From Siphonodentalium dalli (Eukaryota > Mollusca > Scaphopoda > Gadilida > Siphonodentaliidae), in contig CP136063.1 in assembly GCA_032622095.1 (NCBI GenBank), positions 67,283,897 through 67,347,896 of the forward strand: DNA of 64,000 nucleotides, in the 5' to 3' direction. Shown piece by piece: positions 63,257 to 64,000 of this stretch (positions are counted from its first letter, which is position 1; every line of letters starts with the position of its first letter). The notes below the pieces were generated by a model. It was not told where the DNA came from, ran no database searches, and was given only the letters and a program-made list of their open reading frames with translations. Position numbers and translations under genes: made by a program.

Positions 63257-64000
63257 TTGCCCAAAATGATTTTCTAGGCGCACAGACCATGTGAGACATC
63301 GGTTTAATCATCGGTGTTTCCACTCGGTAGTTTTTGTGTTCCCCATACTCTACTCTGCACCTGCTAACCTTTAGGGATTGATTCGATTCCCGTGATAATT
63401 GTGGGTGGATATTTATTAGGTTCATGTTGATCAATACATCTCACCTTGACCTCATGTAGGAACTAGTCTAATTACCTTAGCATGGTAACCAGATATGTCA
63501 TAAATATCGAGATATATCGTGCTGATATGGGATTGTTCACATATTCCCCCATATAGAGAGAGATATTGATCCACATGAGGAAATGAATGAATTGAGCTGA
63601 TCCATATCAATTTCCTGCCATGATAGACCACGGGGACCTTTGTAGAAATAAAATGTTTTATAATATATACAATAAATAAAGAAGAGGATGGCAACTAGCG
63701 GAACCTAAGATCGTGATAGCGTTGAAATTCTGACTTTATACATATATATAGCATCGATTATGGCCTGATAAATGGCATTGAATATACTCCGAGCATGACT
63801 ATAGTATCAAGCAACTAGGATTTTATGAAGAAAAAAAACCCATAGTTAGTGGAATCTTCTCATCGGCACATGTACTCACTATTATAAAAGCCCAAATTTA
63901 TGTTTATGCAAAATACATGCAAGAATTGAAAAAAATCTTTTGCATAGCATTATTTTACAATCGGTTAGAATTGTTGACATGGTAAATACCTAACAGTGTC
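63257..64000. other. No gene recognised
   Basis: AT-rich end of the window; no shared repeat or domain-bearing frame. Confidence 0.5.

Overview
This window looks like repeat-dense, AT-rich nuclear DNA from an animal, most likely a marine invertebrate; I cannot name the species. The basis is the content. There is one broken LINE with APE-type endonuclease and reverse transcriptase, Penelope-like (PLE) remnants with a GIY-YIG domain, many short non-autonomous DNA transposons with clear target duplications, arrayed repeats that look Helitron-like, a tRNA-like SINE and several minisatellites. I see no complete host protein gene, no rRNA, no convincing tRNA gene and no CRISPR. The best host-gene candidate is a 147-base exon at 9276-9422 (+). 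A decayed THAP-like segment lies at 26966-27129.

Family names used below. Fam-A is a fold-back MITE of about 213 bp with TA target duplications; its ends read CAGTAATGCCCTAAATAATC, and there are about 20 full or half copies. Fam-B is a hAT-like element with 8-bp duplications, ends CAAGCCTGAG or CAAGCCTTGAAATAGGG, and a hairpin at each end. Fam-C is a set of elements ending CCCTTTC inside TTAA (piggyBac-type) that often carry a 67-bp near-perfect hairpin cassette. Fam-E is an array of about 163-bp units, and Fam-F an array of units near 105-165 bp.

Layout. 1-9 kb holds a Fam-F array, Fam-A and Fam-B copies, a segmental repeat at 5.9-6.5 kb, and a MULE-like element inserted into a Fam-B copy. 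9-13.4 kb holds the candidate exon, tandem blocks and Fam-B and Fam-C copies. 13.7-18.2 kb is the LINE sitting inside a 33-bp minisatellite. 18.2-21.1 kb has the first PLE derivative with a hammerhead-like motif, a TTAA element and Fam-B copies. 22.8-24.2 kb is a Fam-E array. 24.5-26 kb is a triplicated block. 26.4-28.6 kb is the least repetitive, CpG-containing stretch, with the THAP-like remnant and an E-box cluster. 28.6-33.9 kb is dense in Fam-A, Fam-B and Fam-C. 34.0-35.4 kb is a 42-45-bp minisatellite. 36-48 kb holds more MITEs, a second PLE derivative with a 16-bp duplication, elements nested three deep at 44.9-46.2 kb, a SINE and a 119-bp minisatellite. 48.4-52.4 kb holds a 255-bp array and a Fam-E array split by a hAT element. 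53.2-54.5 kb is a GC-rich field of palindromes with foldback structure. 54.6-64 kb holds Fam-B, a 0.9-kb inverted repeat, a second hAT element, Fam-F, Fam-C hairpins and a third PLE derivative with its own 16-bp duplication.

The most unusual items are: (1) RT-less PLE derivatives, two of which show signs of real retrotransposition; (2) a 67-bp hairpin cassette present 13 times in different transposon contexts; (3) Fam-A copies sitting exactly at the junction of 165-190-bp tandem duplications; and (4) the palindrome field at 53.2-53.5 kb. Because the window contains both filled and empty versions of several sites, many insertion events can be dated relative to each other from this sequence alone.
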